NCBI GenBank assembly: GCA_012267385.1
Contig: JAAXGW010000021.1
Coordinates: 1 to 64,000, forward strand
Direction: 5' to 3'
DNA: 64,000 nt
Source of the DNA: OMG group bacterium
GTDB taxonomy: Bacteria > Pseudomonadota > Gammaproteobacteria > Pseudomonadales > Azotimanducaceae
In this document: positions 1 through 8,962 of the stretch, piece after piece
How the letters are laid out: each line of letters starts with the position of its first letter
Position numbering within the stretch: the stretch's first letter is position 1
Notes under the pieces: generated by a model
The model's input: the letters and a program-made list of their open reading frames with translations, nothing else
Database searches by the model: none
What the model was told of the DNA's origin: nothing
Position numbers and translations under genes: made by a program

Positions 1-836
1 CGCGTCTCAACAGTCGACCGGTATTGGTTCATAGATCGATGGCGCGAACATGTTTCGGTCGTGTTCCTGTGTGCGCGGTTGGGCGTGACGCGGAGCAAGT
101 ACTATGCTTGGCGCGACCGGGGTCGAGAGTCGAAACGAGCCGGTTCGGATCGTCGTCTGTTGGTGATGATCCGCGGTCGGCACCAGGAATGGGACGGGAG
201 CTTGGGCTATCGGCGCATGCACGCCTGTTTGCAGCGCGCCTTTCGGCCACCGAACCAGGTTTGGGTCTCGGACATCACCGAGCTGGCGACGGTAAGTGGT
301 ACTGGGGTGTGATCAAAGATCGGTACGACGGTGCGATCGCGGCGTGGCAGACGAGTACTCGGCCCACGGCCGAGTGGGTCACCTCAACGGTGGCATGAGC
401 ACGGGCCAAGCGACCTCTGAACCATGGTACGATCCGGCATTCTGATCATGGTAGCCAGGACACGAGCGATGCCTATCGTCAATGTCTGCGACGGAACGGT
501 TTGAAGATCAGTATGGGAAGAGTTCGGACCTGCGCGGACAACGCGTCGGCCGAAAGCGTGTTTGGACTGCTCAAACGAGAGCTCGTGAATCGACACCAGT
601 TTCGGACTCGGCAAGAAGCGGTCGACAAGATCAACCAGTGCTTCTTGAACGCCTACAATTCTTGGAGATCCGAGCGTCCGGTATTTATCGGACGATACTT
701 TGAAGAATATGGCGTTCGCATACGAAACAGCTTTGGTAAAAAAGAGGGATGTGATGCAACAAAAGCTGCTGCTGCAAGAGTTCACTATTACGAGTTTTTG
801 AAGGGAAAACGTGCAGGATATTTCCCTGACTGTTAA
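1..836 (+). pseudogene. IS3-family transposase OrfB relic
   Basis: Remnant of a DDE transposase. The frame is open from the left edge (reads RYWFIDRWREH, then LGVTRSKYYAW) to the stop near 312, so the gene begins outside the window. It aligns piece by piece with the better-preserved OrfB at 6959-7876. The RSKYYA segment and the first Asp (VSDITEL) are in one frame, KWYWGVIKDRYDGAIAAW is in a second, and NASAESVFGLLKREL with the catalytic Glu is in a third (from 501). About 50 residues between the N-terminal part and the first Asp are deleted. The tail after NSWRSERP no longer resembles the other copy. With several frameshifts plus an internal deletion it cannot be functional. No terminal inverted repeat was recognised downstream. 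Confidence 0.85.
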
Positions 837-1029
837 AGATGTTAAGAATATGGTCTTTTAAAGATCTTCGTTGGCAGCATCGGCTTTGCTCACTACTTGA
901 TTTGTTGTCAGGTAAACGTGCTTCGACAGGTACTGTTTTCCAAGACTGTACTGCTACACTCCTTCCACGTCTTTATTACTGGACAGAGGACTGATAATAA
1001 TCAGAAAATTTGCACACATTTCTCCGCGA

Positions 1030-2816
1030 ATGCTCCTCATAGTCACTGGTGGAATCTCTTTGGGAGTTTGCTGTAGCTTATTAGCGTGTTATCTTCTATT
1101 TCCGACAAGTGATTGTACGAACCAGTCGCAAATGCATCGCGACTTCATGGGAAAGCCAGAATCTGATTTAAACGTTGTCCGAAATCGGTTGCAAAATAAA
1201 CTATCGTTGACCGAAATTCTATCGTTAGCGAGCCCAACAAACCAACGCTTGGGGTTGTACAGGGCTGCTTGACAATAAAAAATTGCAGGATTTGCTGATG
1301 ATCATGGATGAGGTTAGGAGTCTCGAAACAAATGAAGCTGACGACAACATTCGATTGTTACTAGAAATATTGTTGGAACAGATTGTGTGGGTCGACCCAA
1401 GTGTAGCACTGGACCAGGTATGGAGCTTAAAGCCACATACGAGGGCGTCATCGTTGAACACCGTTTTCACAGAATGGTCACTAATCGATATTGATGGCGC
1501 GATTGCAGCTGCAATGGAGTTAGAAACAACTTGGAAGCTTAGTTCCCTCCAGTCGATCTTTCAGTCTCGCAGTGATTTACCTTACAGCGAATTGAAAGAA
1601 CTTGCGACTAAATGGAATGTGGTTGAAGTGTTAAACACAGTGACAATCAAGAATACGATAGCAGAAATGATGGACCGACCAAAAGACGCGATCGACTTTT
1701 TGCTAAATTCGAACATACCACGACACCATAAAGCCAAGTTCTCGACGGCCATTGTTAGTCATTGGATTCAGCGAAGAGGTTTGGATGAACAGGCGTTGAT
1801 GTTCTCTGTTTGTCAAGAGTTGCTTACACAGGATCAATTGTTATTCTCCGAATTAGTACCTCTCGTAGCCGCTTTGAATCCTAACAGAGCTTGGAACACC
1901 TATTAACTTTACCTGAGGAAGCACAACAGTTGCTATATGGTGGGATCATCAAAGCTTGGGTCGGTCAAGATTTTTCAGAAGCTCGAAGAAGTGTTCTGGC
2001 GGTAGATCTTCAAGATGTACCGCAAATTGCTACGTATGTTCGTCAACTCTTCGTGGAGTGGGCTAGGTTGAGTCCAGAAGAATCGATACACAACCTAGAT
2101 CTAGTGCCAGAGGATCTTCACTCAATTGTGATAACCGTGGCTACAGCTGGTATACTGGACGTATTGACACCCGAAGATGTACTACGACTATATGCTGACA
2201 AAGGACTAGTTTTTGCAAATATTTCAGGCGCATTGGCGCAAGTGTTTAATGCGTGGAGTGAAGAGGACCCAGCCGCTACTCTTCAGTGGATTACCGAAAA
2301 TACGGAAGCAGGAAGTGTTCTTCGAGAGGTTGGTTTACCAAAAGCATTGGAGAACTTTGCGCTCGCCGACCCTCTCAGAGCTTTTGAAACGGGCTTAAAA
2401 GAACCCATGGGGGATATAACTCCATATTCTCGTGGGCAAGAGTTTTCCGTAATTGTGAGTCTAGTAAATAATGGTCGATTCGAGCATTTGGACTCAATGC
2501 TTCCCCGAGTTAGGACCCTGCGAGAGTCGACGCATATTCATTCGTAGGTGGGAGCTTCGTGAATCTTAACAGAATTGACGATGCAATTGAACTTGGAAAG
2601 AGTTTATCCGATTTGGAACAGATACAATATTTTTCTCGGCTTACGTCTTCATGGCAATCTTACGACCCGGATTCACTGCTAAAAAACCTGTCCCGATTAC
2701 CTGAAAATGGCGTGCGTTCAACAGTAGCACATGACATATTGCGAAATCAGGAATTTACCGGCCTTTATACAGCAGACGAAGTGGAGTTCGTCTCTACCTT
2801 CATCAAGAAAGATTGA
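1030..2816 (+). pseudogene. Membrane-anchored helical-repeat protein, frameshifted paralogue of the next gene
   Basis: Four consecutive open segments (1030-1272, 1283-1906, 1891-2547, 2559-2816) read as one protein once three single-base shifts are corrected, near 1265, 1890 and 2540. At the second, reading RA-LEHLLTLPEE needs one extra T in GCTTGG. At the third, the frame continues as SFVGGSFVNLNRIDDAIEL. The start has one hydrophobic segment (VTGGISLGVCCSLLACYLLF). The rest is predicted all-helical, with recurring units of about 35-40 residues containing W and a DP-x-A/A motif (WVDPSVALDQV, WSEEDPAATLQW). It matches the protein at 2894-4603 in order and in its C-terminal motif. The function is unknown; the fold resembles TPR/HEAT-like solenoids. 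Three disruptions make it most likely a pseudogene. Confidence 0.75.
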
Positions 2817-2893
2817 GAATTGCTAGCGACGAAAAACAGTTCTTCGTGAAGTTTTGGTTCAGTAGATAAAGACTTAAAACGAGTCGAATACGG

Positions 2894-4603
2894 ATGAAAT
2901 CCGAGTCTCTACGAAGTACTGTGTCCCGAAGGTCATTAGTCACGCTACTCGTCAGTTTTGGTGTAGGTGTCAGCTTTGGACTGATATGGTACATTGGTAT
3001 TGAATCAATAGATACCGGATCAACGAAAACAAACGACGAAATACAACAAACGGATGGAGACGATGAGGTAGAAGTACGGAGGAACCGTGGTTTATATGCG
3101 ACGCTCGAATCCACCGTGGCCATCGGAGAATTCGCCGGTGTTCTCGACAACTTAAGTGATAATGATCTAATCGAGTTGATCGACCAATCGGTTTCTCGTT
3201 CTCAAAGTCCAGAAATTTCCGCAAAGCAAGAGCTCCTGTTCGGAACTTTTTCGCAAACGGCTCCGATGAAGGCACTAGATTTAGTAATGATTCTTCCAGT
3301 GCATAAAGCGGACTTTTTGTTAAAGACAGTCTTTGCGGAATGGTGTCACACGAATATAGTCGAAGCCGTGTCCGCGGCGGAAGCACTGAGTGCTCCATTC
3401 CGAGAAATCGCGTTTGAGGCGATCGTTGAACAACATGATGTTTTATCCTCATCAACGATTGAAACGATCGCTGTCGAGCGCAATTTCCTCTCGACCTATC
3501 TTGCTAGAGCCCAGAATGAAAAAGCACACCTATTACTTGATCAACCAAAGGAAGCTTTTGACTTGTTGGTGAAGGATGGCATTTCCGACTACCTTCAAAG
3601 TGAAACAATCCTTCACGTATTAGACTTATGGAAGAAGAAAGAGAGATTTGATGTAATTGCAGAAGTAGCCAGTTCGAAGTTACCTCGGTTACTTCGTCAA
3701 GAGTTATTAGGGCGAATTACGGAGAAAGATCAAATGAGTACCCTTCAGTACTTAAGTAACTTACCTGCACAAAAACAGATCATACTTGGAATGGAATTAG
3801 TAAACTCTTGGAGTGTCACCGATGGCCGAAAAGCTTTTGAAGCAGTGCATGGTTTCAATTACTTTAGTACGCGCGCTTATTTCATCGACATTGTTGTTCG
3901 TCAATGGGCTGAGCAGCAACCTCTTGAAGTTTTTGAAAGTATCGCGGAAATTCCCCGCAAACAACGAGCGAGTGGTGTGGCTGCTGCCGTTGGTAAATTA
4001 GCAGAATTAAATTTAGATGCCGCAATTCAACAACTTGACTCGCTCCGATCTTTGCCAGGAGCGGTTGATATCTTCGCTGAGCAAGCGTTGGTCGAACAAT
4101 GGACGAAACAAGCTCCTGCAGAAGCATTGGATTGGGTTCAAGATCACTCAAAATCGGGTTCGGAAAGACGCTCGCAGTTGATGAAGAAACTGTTGATTCA
4201 ATACACGGCTGTCGAACCGGAAAAAGCAATGGTTTTAGCACTAGGAGAAGAGCCTACAGCTTTCGATGGGATGATCGGGCTTGAACAATACGTAATTACA
4301 ACTTTAGTGGATCTTGGTGAAGTGCAGACGGCTATTGAATTGTTACCGAACTTACGAGCTGCGGCTCGACCAATGAGCTTTGCAACTGTTGGGTACGAAT
4401 TACTAAAAAACAATAGGGACGAGGAAGCCGTCCAACTAGCCATGCGGTTGCCCGACGAAGCAAGGCAAGGATATTATCGCGATATTATTCAGAATTTAGT
4501 TTTCGCAAACGTAGCACGAGTTTTTGACACTTTACCACAATTACCCACATCTGACAGTCGGCAGGCTGTCGCTCAGTTTCTCTTGGGTAATTCGTATCTG
4601 TAA
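2894..4603 (+). CDS. Membrane-anchored helical-repeat protein, possibly truncated at its end
   Basis: A 569-residue protein with a short basic N-terminus, one transmembrane segment (about residues 16-36, LVTLLVSFGVGVSFGLIWYI) and a long predicted all-helical periplasmic part. Repeats of about 35-40 residues carry W and A-rich helices (VVRQWAEQQPLEVFE, LVEQWTKQAPAEALDW). It is a tandem paralogue of the broken gene at 1030-2816. The TAA stop at 4601-4603 is followed in the same frame by 21 more sense codons (NRFSEKQIQDLQAYVSD and on) up to TAG at 4667-4669. That tail corresponds to the paralogue's C-terminus (FTGLYTADEVEFVSTF), so the stop looks like a recent nonsense mutation that removes only the tail. 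Function is unknown; a protein-interaction scaffold is an inference from the fold. Confidence 0.75.
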   Translation: MKSESLRSTVSRRSLVTLLVSFGVGVSFGLIWYIGIESIDTGSTKTNDEIQQTDGDDEVEVRRNRGLYATLESTVAIGEFAGVLDNLSDNDLIELIDQSVSRSQSPEISAKQELLFGTFSQTAPMKALDLVMILPVHKADFLLKTVFAEWCHTNIVEAVSAAEALSAPFREIAFEAIVEQHDVLSSSTIETIAVERNFLSTYLARAQNEKAHLLLDQPKEAFDLLVKDGISDYLQSETILHVLDLWKKKERFDVIAEVASSKLPRLLRQELLGRITEKDQMSTLQYLSNLPAQKQIILGMELVNSWSVTDGRKAFEAVHGFNYFSTRAYFIDIVVRQWAEQQPLEVFESIAEIPRKQRASGVAAAVGKLAELNLDAAIQQLDSLRSLPGAVDIFAEQALVEQWTKQAPAEALDWVQDHSKSGSERRSQLMKKLLIQYTAVEPEKAMVLALGEEPTAFDGMIGLEQYVITTLVDLGEVQTAIELLPNLRAAARPMSFATVGYELLKNNRDEEAVQLAMRLPDEARQGYYRDIIQNLVFANVARVFDTLPQLPTSDSRQAVAQFLLGNSYL

Positions 4604-4806
4604 AATAGATTCTCGGAAAAACAAATCCAAGATTTGCAAGCCTATGTTTCGGACGAACCAGCAAACTAGCGAAAATATTGCGCCCGCGAACAGTGTCTTC
4701 ATGCCTGCACGCGTATGTGTTTGTTATAGAATAATCTAGTTAAACTGGTACTGCTCAGGATTTTCGGGGATGTCGGTTAATCAAAATCTACAAGGAGAAT
4801 TGAGAT

Positions 4807-5410
4807 ATGAATATTTCAGAAAAGCTTAGTCGGTTCGTTCAAGGTTTACTAGTAGTAATTCTGACGTCTGACGCTAGCGATGTTCGGCGGGCTCCTGTAC
4901 GCGTCTGGAAATTGGGTTGAGGCGGGCAGGTGTGAAATTGATTACACTGCAGATTGGCCAGAGTGGCTTTCTGATATAGTAGAGGGTTGGCACAAGCTGA
5001 ATCCGCATAAGGACATCTCTCACGAAGATGCGTACTTAACTTATTACTCAGATGCCGCTAGAGAAAACGAAACATCCCATACAAATCGTGGTTTCTATGC
5101 AACCTTCAAAGATAAAGGAAGATGGATATGGAAAATGACAGTTTATCCCTTTGGGAATATTGTCTACGTAGACTCCGAGATGCGAGACACCGAGACCCGG
5201 GATGAGTGCGAGGAAGATTTTTTTTACTCACTAGATTTCTATGAACAGTTAGAAGGGCTACCGGGAGCTGAGTACTACAGTGTCCATATTCGTTTTGAGG
5301 AAGAGTGGGGACCCGGAAATGACTATCATTTATTTGAGCGAAACTGTCAACATTGGGCTCATTATGTGATTACGGGAAAAGATGAGAGTTCTAAAGGTGG
5401 TGATAGTTAA
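4807..5410 (+). pseudogene. Membrane or secreted protein with NC-motif domain, frameshifted by a 7-bp tandem duplication
   Basis: The start ATG at 4807 has a strong ribosome site (AAGGAG at 4792-4797). The first frame gives MNISEKLSRFVQGLLVVILT and then shifts. From 4865 the second frame gives LTLAMFGGLLYASGNWVEAG. TCTGACG is duplicated in tandem at 4860-4866 and 4867-4873; removing one copy joins the frames into VVILTLAMFGGLLYASGNW, a clean transmembrane or signal segment. The body (about 175 residues) is acidic and aromatic, with a C-terminal DYHLFERNCQHWAHY. The N-C-x-H-W motif resembles the NC box of LRAT-like or permuted NlpC/P60 cysteine hydrolases; that assignment is inferred from one motif. 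It overlaps the region just upstream of the gene at 5439. Confidence 0.65.
4860..4873 (+). repeat. 7-bp tandem duplication (TCTGACG x2) causing a frameshift
   Basis: Two perfect adjacent copies of TCTGACG lie inside the N-terminal hydrophobic segment of the gene starting at 4807. One copy gives a continuous reading frame, and two copies shift it. A change of one 7-bp unit can therefore switch the gene off or on. Confidence 0.8.
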
Positions 5411-5438
5411 CACAGGTCAATATACAGGAGAGAAAAAA

Positions 5439-6430
5439 ATGAAAACACTGCGATTTACCTTTTTATACTTGGCGATCGTTCTTTTCACTGGTAGTGCATA
5501 TTCAGAAAATCACGAAACCGAACAACGCACTGAACTTGAAACCTACATCTGGCTTGAACGCGAAGCAATGTTTGATACCGATGTACCAGACAGTGAAATT
5601 CATGATTTGATCGCTAAAGGATTGCAACATGATGATCCTGAAATCGTCCTCTGTTCCGTAGGTGCAATGAGTATGTTTATTGGTATGTATAAATTAAGAA
5701 TAGAAGAGGGTGGTGAACCTGTTGTTGATGATAGAAATCTTCAAGACATTCCGGGTCTTTATGACACCTTGATGAATATGTGGAATGAAGGTTGGAAAGA
5801 AGCGGGCGGATCTATGCCAGTGCCCACTATGCGCGATGATTTAGTAGAAAGGCTTGAAACAGAACAGGTCCTATATCGGTATCTCCCGCTTGGCTCCACC
5901 TACCAATGTTGCTCTCGTATTTATACCCTGGGGACGAGGCAGTGTATGAAATAATCTGGAATGCTATACCGTTCCCACTAGGCGGTTATCGTGGAGGATT
6001 TCCTGATGGTGGTTGGAATGATGCCAATAATCCTCTCCCATTACTTTCCGCTTTATTTCATGGGAAGTTTAATAATCCTAAAGACCAAGCGTTTCGAATT
6101 GACATTCTGTTGAACAAAAAAGCGATAAGAAGGTTTTCAGCTTTTGCTGCGAAAAGTCTAGGTGATTTTCGCTCCGTTGAAGGACTGGAAGCTTTGGTGT
6201 CCGTACTACAAGAAGATCATAGGAAATACGGAGCGCCGCACATTCAAATAGTCGAAGCGATGATCAAATATGAAGAACAAGTTGCTCCGTATTTATTGAA
6301 GATGAGTTCTAGATTGAAGAATGCGAAACCGTTTAATTCAATCGAACGAGATTTGCAAATTGCGTTGAAAGAGCGTTTGGTGCATTTCAAGGAAAAATAC
6401 GCAGAGGAAGCAGAATTACCGACTCCTTGA
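5439..6430 (+). pseudogene. Secreted protein of unknown function with one frameshift
   Basis: It starts at ATG 5439 behind AGGAGAG, with a good signal peptide (MKTLRFTFLYLAIVLFTGSAYS, predicted cleavage after SAYS). The first frame runs to 5954. The homologous continuation is in another frame (upstream reading LHLPMLLSYLYPGDEAVYE, then to 6430), so one single-base indel lies near 5885-5905. The mature protein is about 300 residues and mostly helical, with HEAT-like stretches (AFAAKSLGDFRSVEGLEALVSVLQ). It follows the frameshifted gene at 4807 and is followed by a strong terminator at 6457. The family was not recognised. If the shift is real it loses its C-terminal half. Confidence 0.65.
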
Positions 6431-6456
6431 GTCGTATTGAATAAACCTACTTTTTT

Positions 6457-6484
6457 TGCCCCGCGTCGATCGGGGCATTTTTTT
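6457..6484 (+). terminator. Rho-independent terminator
   Basis: A 7-bp perfect stem TGCCCCG / CGGGGCA with a 7-nt loop is followed by seven T (6478-6484). It lies 27 bases after the stop codon at 6430 and would end the transcript of the 4807-6430 gene pair. Confidence 0.85.
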
Positions 6485-6918
6485 ACTCATTTCACAGTTT
6501 CGAGTGAAATAGCAGAAATCCGCCCTTCACAGACGCCCATAGAGAGCCGATAACGACCTAAGACGATGTAGAGCTTTCGTTTAACGTGCCTCGCCTGAGG
6601 CGTCCATACGAGCAGGTGGAAGGCAGGTGCTCAAATTCCAAAATTTTCCCGGCGCGAAAAAAACAGAACGGATACTGGGATTGACGCGCCTTTTGTTCTC
6701 GTGATCCCCCGCCCCCTACCCTAGTGTTAGGCACGGCTCGTCGCCCATCTGTCGGAATCTTGATCGTCAGCGATGGTGTGCTTAGGTTGAGCTTGTGTTG
6801 TCATAGTTCAATCTGTTCCTCTTGTTCGATTAGTTCAATCGGTATTGACCACCATATTTGCCAACTCATTGAAGGTCGTAGAGAAAACTCTACTCCGTTA
6901 CGGTTGGTTTGAAGGGAC
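6485..6918. other. Non-coding interval between terminator and IS
   Basis: No convincing gene is visible here. It holds a C/G-rich patch (6700-6725) and a small GCCTC-GCCT-GAGGC hairpin near 6585. On the minus strand close to the IS end, one frame can be read as IELIEQEEQIEL before a stop. That may be a scrap of the C-terminus of the methyltransferase on the other side of the IS, but it is too short to be sure. Confidence 0.4.
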
Positions 6919-6939
6919 TGCGTAGGTTTCAGGGGACAC
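6919..6939 (+). repeat. IS3 terminal inverted repeat, OrfB end
   Basis: It starts TGCGTAGG and ends GGGGACAC, matching the reverse complement of 8151-8171 at 16 of 21 positions. Confidence 0.75.
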
Positions 6940-6958
6940 ATTTTTAGTCACTTTTTGA

Positions 6959-7876
6959 TCAACAAACAACATCTTGTTCCCTTGAGTTGTATGCTTGGAT
7001 CGCTTGAGGTTTGTTGCTCAGCAGTGGAGGGCGTCGCCAAGGATTGTAGAGGTTCAAGAAGTAGTGATTGATTTTTTCGGTTGCTTCTTGCCGAGTCCGA
7101 AACTGGCTTTGCCGTACTAGTTCTCGTTGGAGCTGTCCAAACACGCTTTCTGCTGACGCGTTGTCGGCACAGCTCCGAACTCTGCCCATACTGATCTGCA
7201 AACCATGGCGTTGCAAACACTGACGGTACGCGTTGCTGGTGTCTTGACTACCGTGGTCCGAATGCAAGATCGCACCACGACTCTCAGGTCGCTTCACCAA
7301 TGCCATTTCCACCGTTGAAGTGACCCACTCGGCCGGCGGCCGAGTGTCCGTTTTCCACGCCGCAATTGCACCATCGTAAAGATCTTTGATCACGCACAGG
7401 TACCACTTACCTTCTCCGGTCTTCAGTTCCATGATGTCCGTGACCCAAACCCGATGCGGTTCGGTGGCCGAAAAATCGCGTTGTAGCAAATCGGGTAGGT
7501 TGCGATCGCTGCGCCCGGGTCGCCGGTGCCGCCGCCGTTTCTTGGGAACGCCCATGAACCCCGCCAGACGCATCAACCGACGCACTCGATGCTGGCCGAT
7601 GCTTTCGCCATATTGCTCCGGTAAACAGGCGTACCTGCGCCGATCACCTAAGAGGCCTCCCCGCTCCTGGTGCAAACTTCGCATGAGCATCAATAACCGG
7701 CGATCCGATGCGGCAGAGTTCGATTCCCGACCACGCTCGATCCCAGCGTAGTACTTGCTCCGAAACACGCCGAGCAAGGGACACCTTAAGGCTACCGGAA
7801 AAGACTTGCGCCATCGGTCTATGATCGCATACCGTTGGGCTGCTGTGAGGCGAAGTAACTGGAAGCTTTTGTTAAC
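6959..7876 (-). CDS. IS3-family transposase OrfB (DDE integrase domain)
   Basis: Catalytic half of the transposase. An ATG lies at 7777, but the frame is open further upstream and reads NKSFQLLRLTAAQRYAIIDRW before RSKYYAG. This is the usual OrfB N-terminus, reached from OrfA by a -1 ribosomal shift. In order it has the HTH-like N-terminal region, an HTH_21-type region (SIGQHRVRRLMRLAG), and an rve domain with Asp in WVTDIMEL, Asp in LHSDHGSQ and Glu in NASAESVFGQL. The A-rich stretch TTAACAAAAGC (minus strand, 7865-7875), where the two frames first overlap, is the likely slip region, although it is not the canonical A6G heptamer. The whole domain is intact, so the enzyme may be active. Confidence 0.85.
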   Translation of the reverse strand, partial: VNKSFQLLRLTAAQRYAIIDRWRKSFPVALRCPLLGVFRSKYYAGIERGRESNSAASDRRLLMLMRSLHQERGGLLGDRRRYACLPEQYGESIGQHRVRRLMRLAGFMGVPKKRRRHRRPGRSDRNLPDLLQRDFSATEPHRVWVTDIMELKTGEGKWYLCVIKDLYDGAIAAWKTDTRPPAEWVTSTVEMALVKRPESRGAILHSDHGSQDTSNAYRQCLQRHGLQISMGRVRSCADNASAESVFGQLQRELVRQSQFRTRQEATEKINHYFLNLYNPWRRPPLLSNKPQAIQAYNSREQDVVC

Positions 7877-8121
7877 AAATCCAACTCCCTACGGATACGC
7901 TGCAGTGCCTTCTCCAGCTCCTTGTAACTGGGTCGATCTACTGCGGGGGGATCGTCGCGAGCGTCCCGCACCCAACGATACCATAACGACGTCGAGATAC
8001 CCAGTTCAGCACTCACCTGTTCGGCGGAAACACCAGAACCTTGAAACAGCGCTACCGCTTCGCGTTTAAACTCTTCGCTAATAGTTCTTCGAGTTCGCTT
8101 TTTCTTAGCATCACTCATCAT
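7819..8121 (-). CDS. IS3-family transposase OrfA (helix-turn-helix)
   Basis: A 100-residue protein of the Transposase_8 / HTH_Tnp_1 type. It is basic at the start (SDAKKKRTRRTISEEFKREAVALF), followed by a helix-turn-helix (SAEQVSAELGISTSLWYRWVRDA) and a C-terminal leucine-zipper-like helix (YKELEKALQRIRRELDLL). It binds the element's ends and supplies the N-terminus of the OrfAB fusion transposase through a -1 frameshift. Its stop codon TAG lies in the overlap with the OrfB frame. Confidence 0.88.
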   Translation of the reverse strand: MMSDAKKKRTRRTISEEFKREAVALFQGSGVSAEQVSAELGISTSLWYRWVRDARDDPPAVDRPSYKELEKALQRIRRELDLLTKASSYFASQQPNGMRS

Positions 8122-8150
8122 TTAATTTCTCCTGTAAATTATCTTAATGA

Positions 8151-8171
8151 GTGTCCCCCTTTTCCTACGCA
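8151..8171 (-). repeat. IS3 terminal inverted repeat, OrfA end
   Basis: The reverse complement starts TGCGTAGG and ends GGGGACAC. It lies 30 bases upstream of the OrfA start codon. Confidence 0.75.
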
Positions 8172-8175
8172 AACC

Positions 8176-8962
8176 CTAATCAACATTAAGAGATTGAGCA
8201 ACAACACATTCAGAACCCGAACCCGCAAACGGAATAAGCAAACTACCAGTGCTATTGATACCAGATTGAATAAGCCGTTTTGTCAGTGCCATAGGTTTCT
8301 GTGTCGGATGTTTCAAAATGTCGTGTCCTTCGTGTTCATGTAAGTACTTAGGTTCGTACAGTTTGCTATCACAAGTACGACACATGAACCACCGCTCGTT
8401 TCTTCCCGCACCCCCAGCGAGTGCGGGAAGTTTGATTACGTCCCTAGGCAATGCTCCGTTTTCATGTCCGTTGTAGGTCGTTGCTTTACCATTACCAAAC
8501 CGACTTGGTGTTCCTTTGCGAACCCGACCAATACACTTTTGATAGTTTTCTGTGTATTCTTCTCGAATTTGATCGACTTCTAATCTCGGTCGTTCGTGAC
8601 ACCACAAACACAAAATCGACTCATGGCTTCTTTGCCAGAATGTCAAATTAGGTGCAGTCTTATTCGTATAGTGCCACACTAACCACCGCTGTTGCTCAAT
8701 AGGATGGCGCGCGGCAATTCTCGCTAATATCTCGGAAAATCCATATATATATATAGAGAATACCATTTTCATCGAGTAAATGCTTACACAATGCAACCCA
8801 CTTGTCAGTCCATTCGAGATACTCGCTCATTGGTTGACAATCAGAGCCGTTGCCAAAATCTTTTCCGATGTTGTAGGGTGGATCGGCTATGATTACAGAG
8901 AATTTACGCGGTGCGATTTTCTGTCCTACTACCAGAAAATCACCGCTATAAATTGAACTCAT
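8176..8962 (-). pseudogene. DNA methyltransferase (beta-type N6/N4), frameshifted and truncated next to the IS
   Basis: Motif IV DPPYNIGKDF lies in the N-terminal piece (8696-8962). The C-terminal piece (8176-8796) holds HPTQKPMALTKRLI and motif I PFAGSGSECVVAQ, the order of the beta class (N6_N4_Mtase). The two pieces are in different frames that meet at an alternating AT run (8743-8755); joined, they read ENGILYIYIYGFSEILARIAAR. The protein stops at 8176, five bases from the IS end, just after motif I, so the C-terminal 30-40 residues usual in this family are missing. No nuclease partner is seen next to it. Frameshift and truncation both argue that it is inactive now. Confidence 0.8.
8743..8755. 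repeat. (AT)6 microsatellite inside the methyltransferase gene
   Basis: Thirteen bases of strictly alternating A and T lie exactly where the reading frame of the methyltransferase shifts. Gain or loss of one 2-bp unit would change the frame. Confidence 0.85.

Larger units (their letters stand above)
6919..8171 (-). mobile_element. IS3-family insertion sequence, apparently complete
   Basis: This is a 1,253-bp element bounded by imperfect 21-bp terminal inverted repeats: 6919-6939 begins TGCGTAGG and ends GGGGACAC, and the reverse complement of 8151-8171 does the same, with 16 of 21 positions matching. It contains OrfA and OrfB on the minus strand in the usual -1 frame arrangement. All three DDE residues are present. 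No clear target duplication is visible next to the ends. It lies beside the truncated methyltransferase at 8176-8962 and is related to the relic at 1-836, so the family has been active in this genome more than once. Confidence 0.85.

Noticed and set aside
24-398. Open frame of 124 residues overlapping the IS3 relic
   Set aside because: Only its last 40 residues match a transposase; the rest is an out-of-frame reading of the same relic.
7386-7751. Plus-strand open frame inside the IS
   Set aside because: Antisense of transposase OrfB with arginine-rich, low-complexity composition; no start signal.
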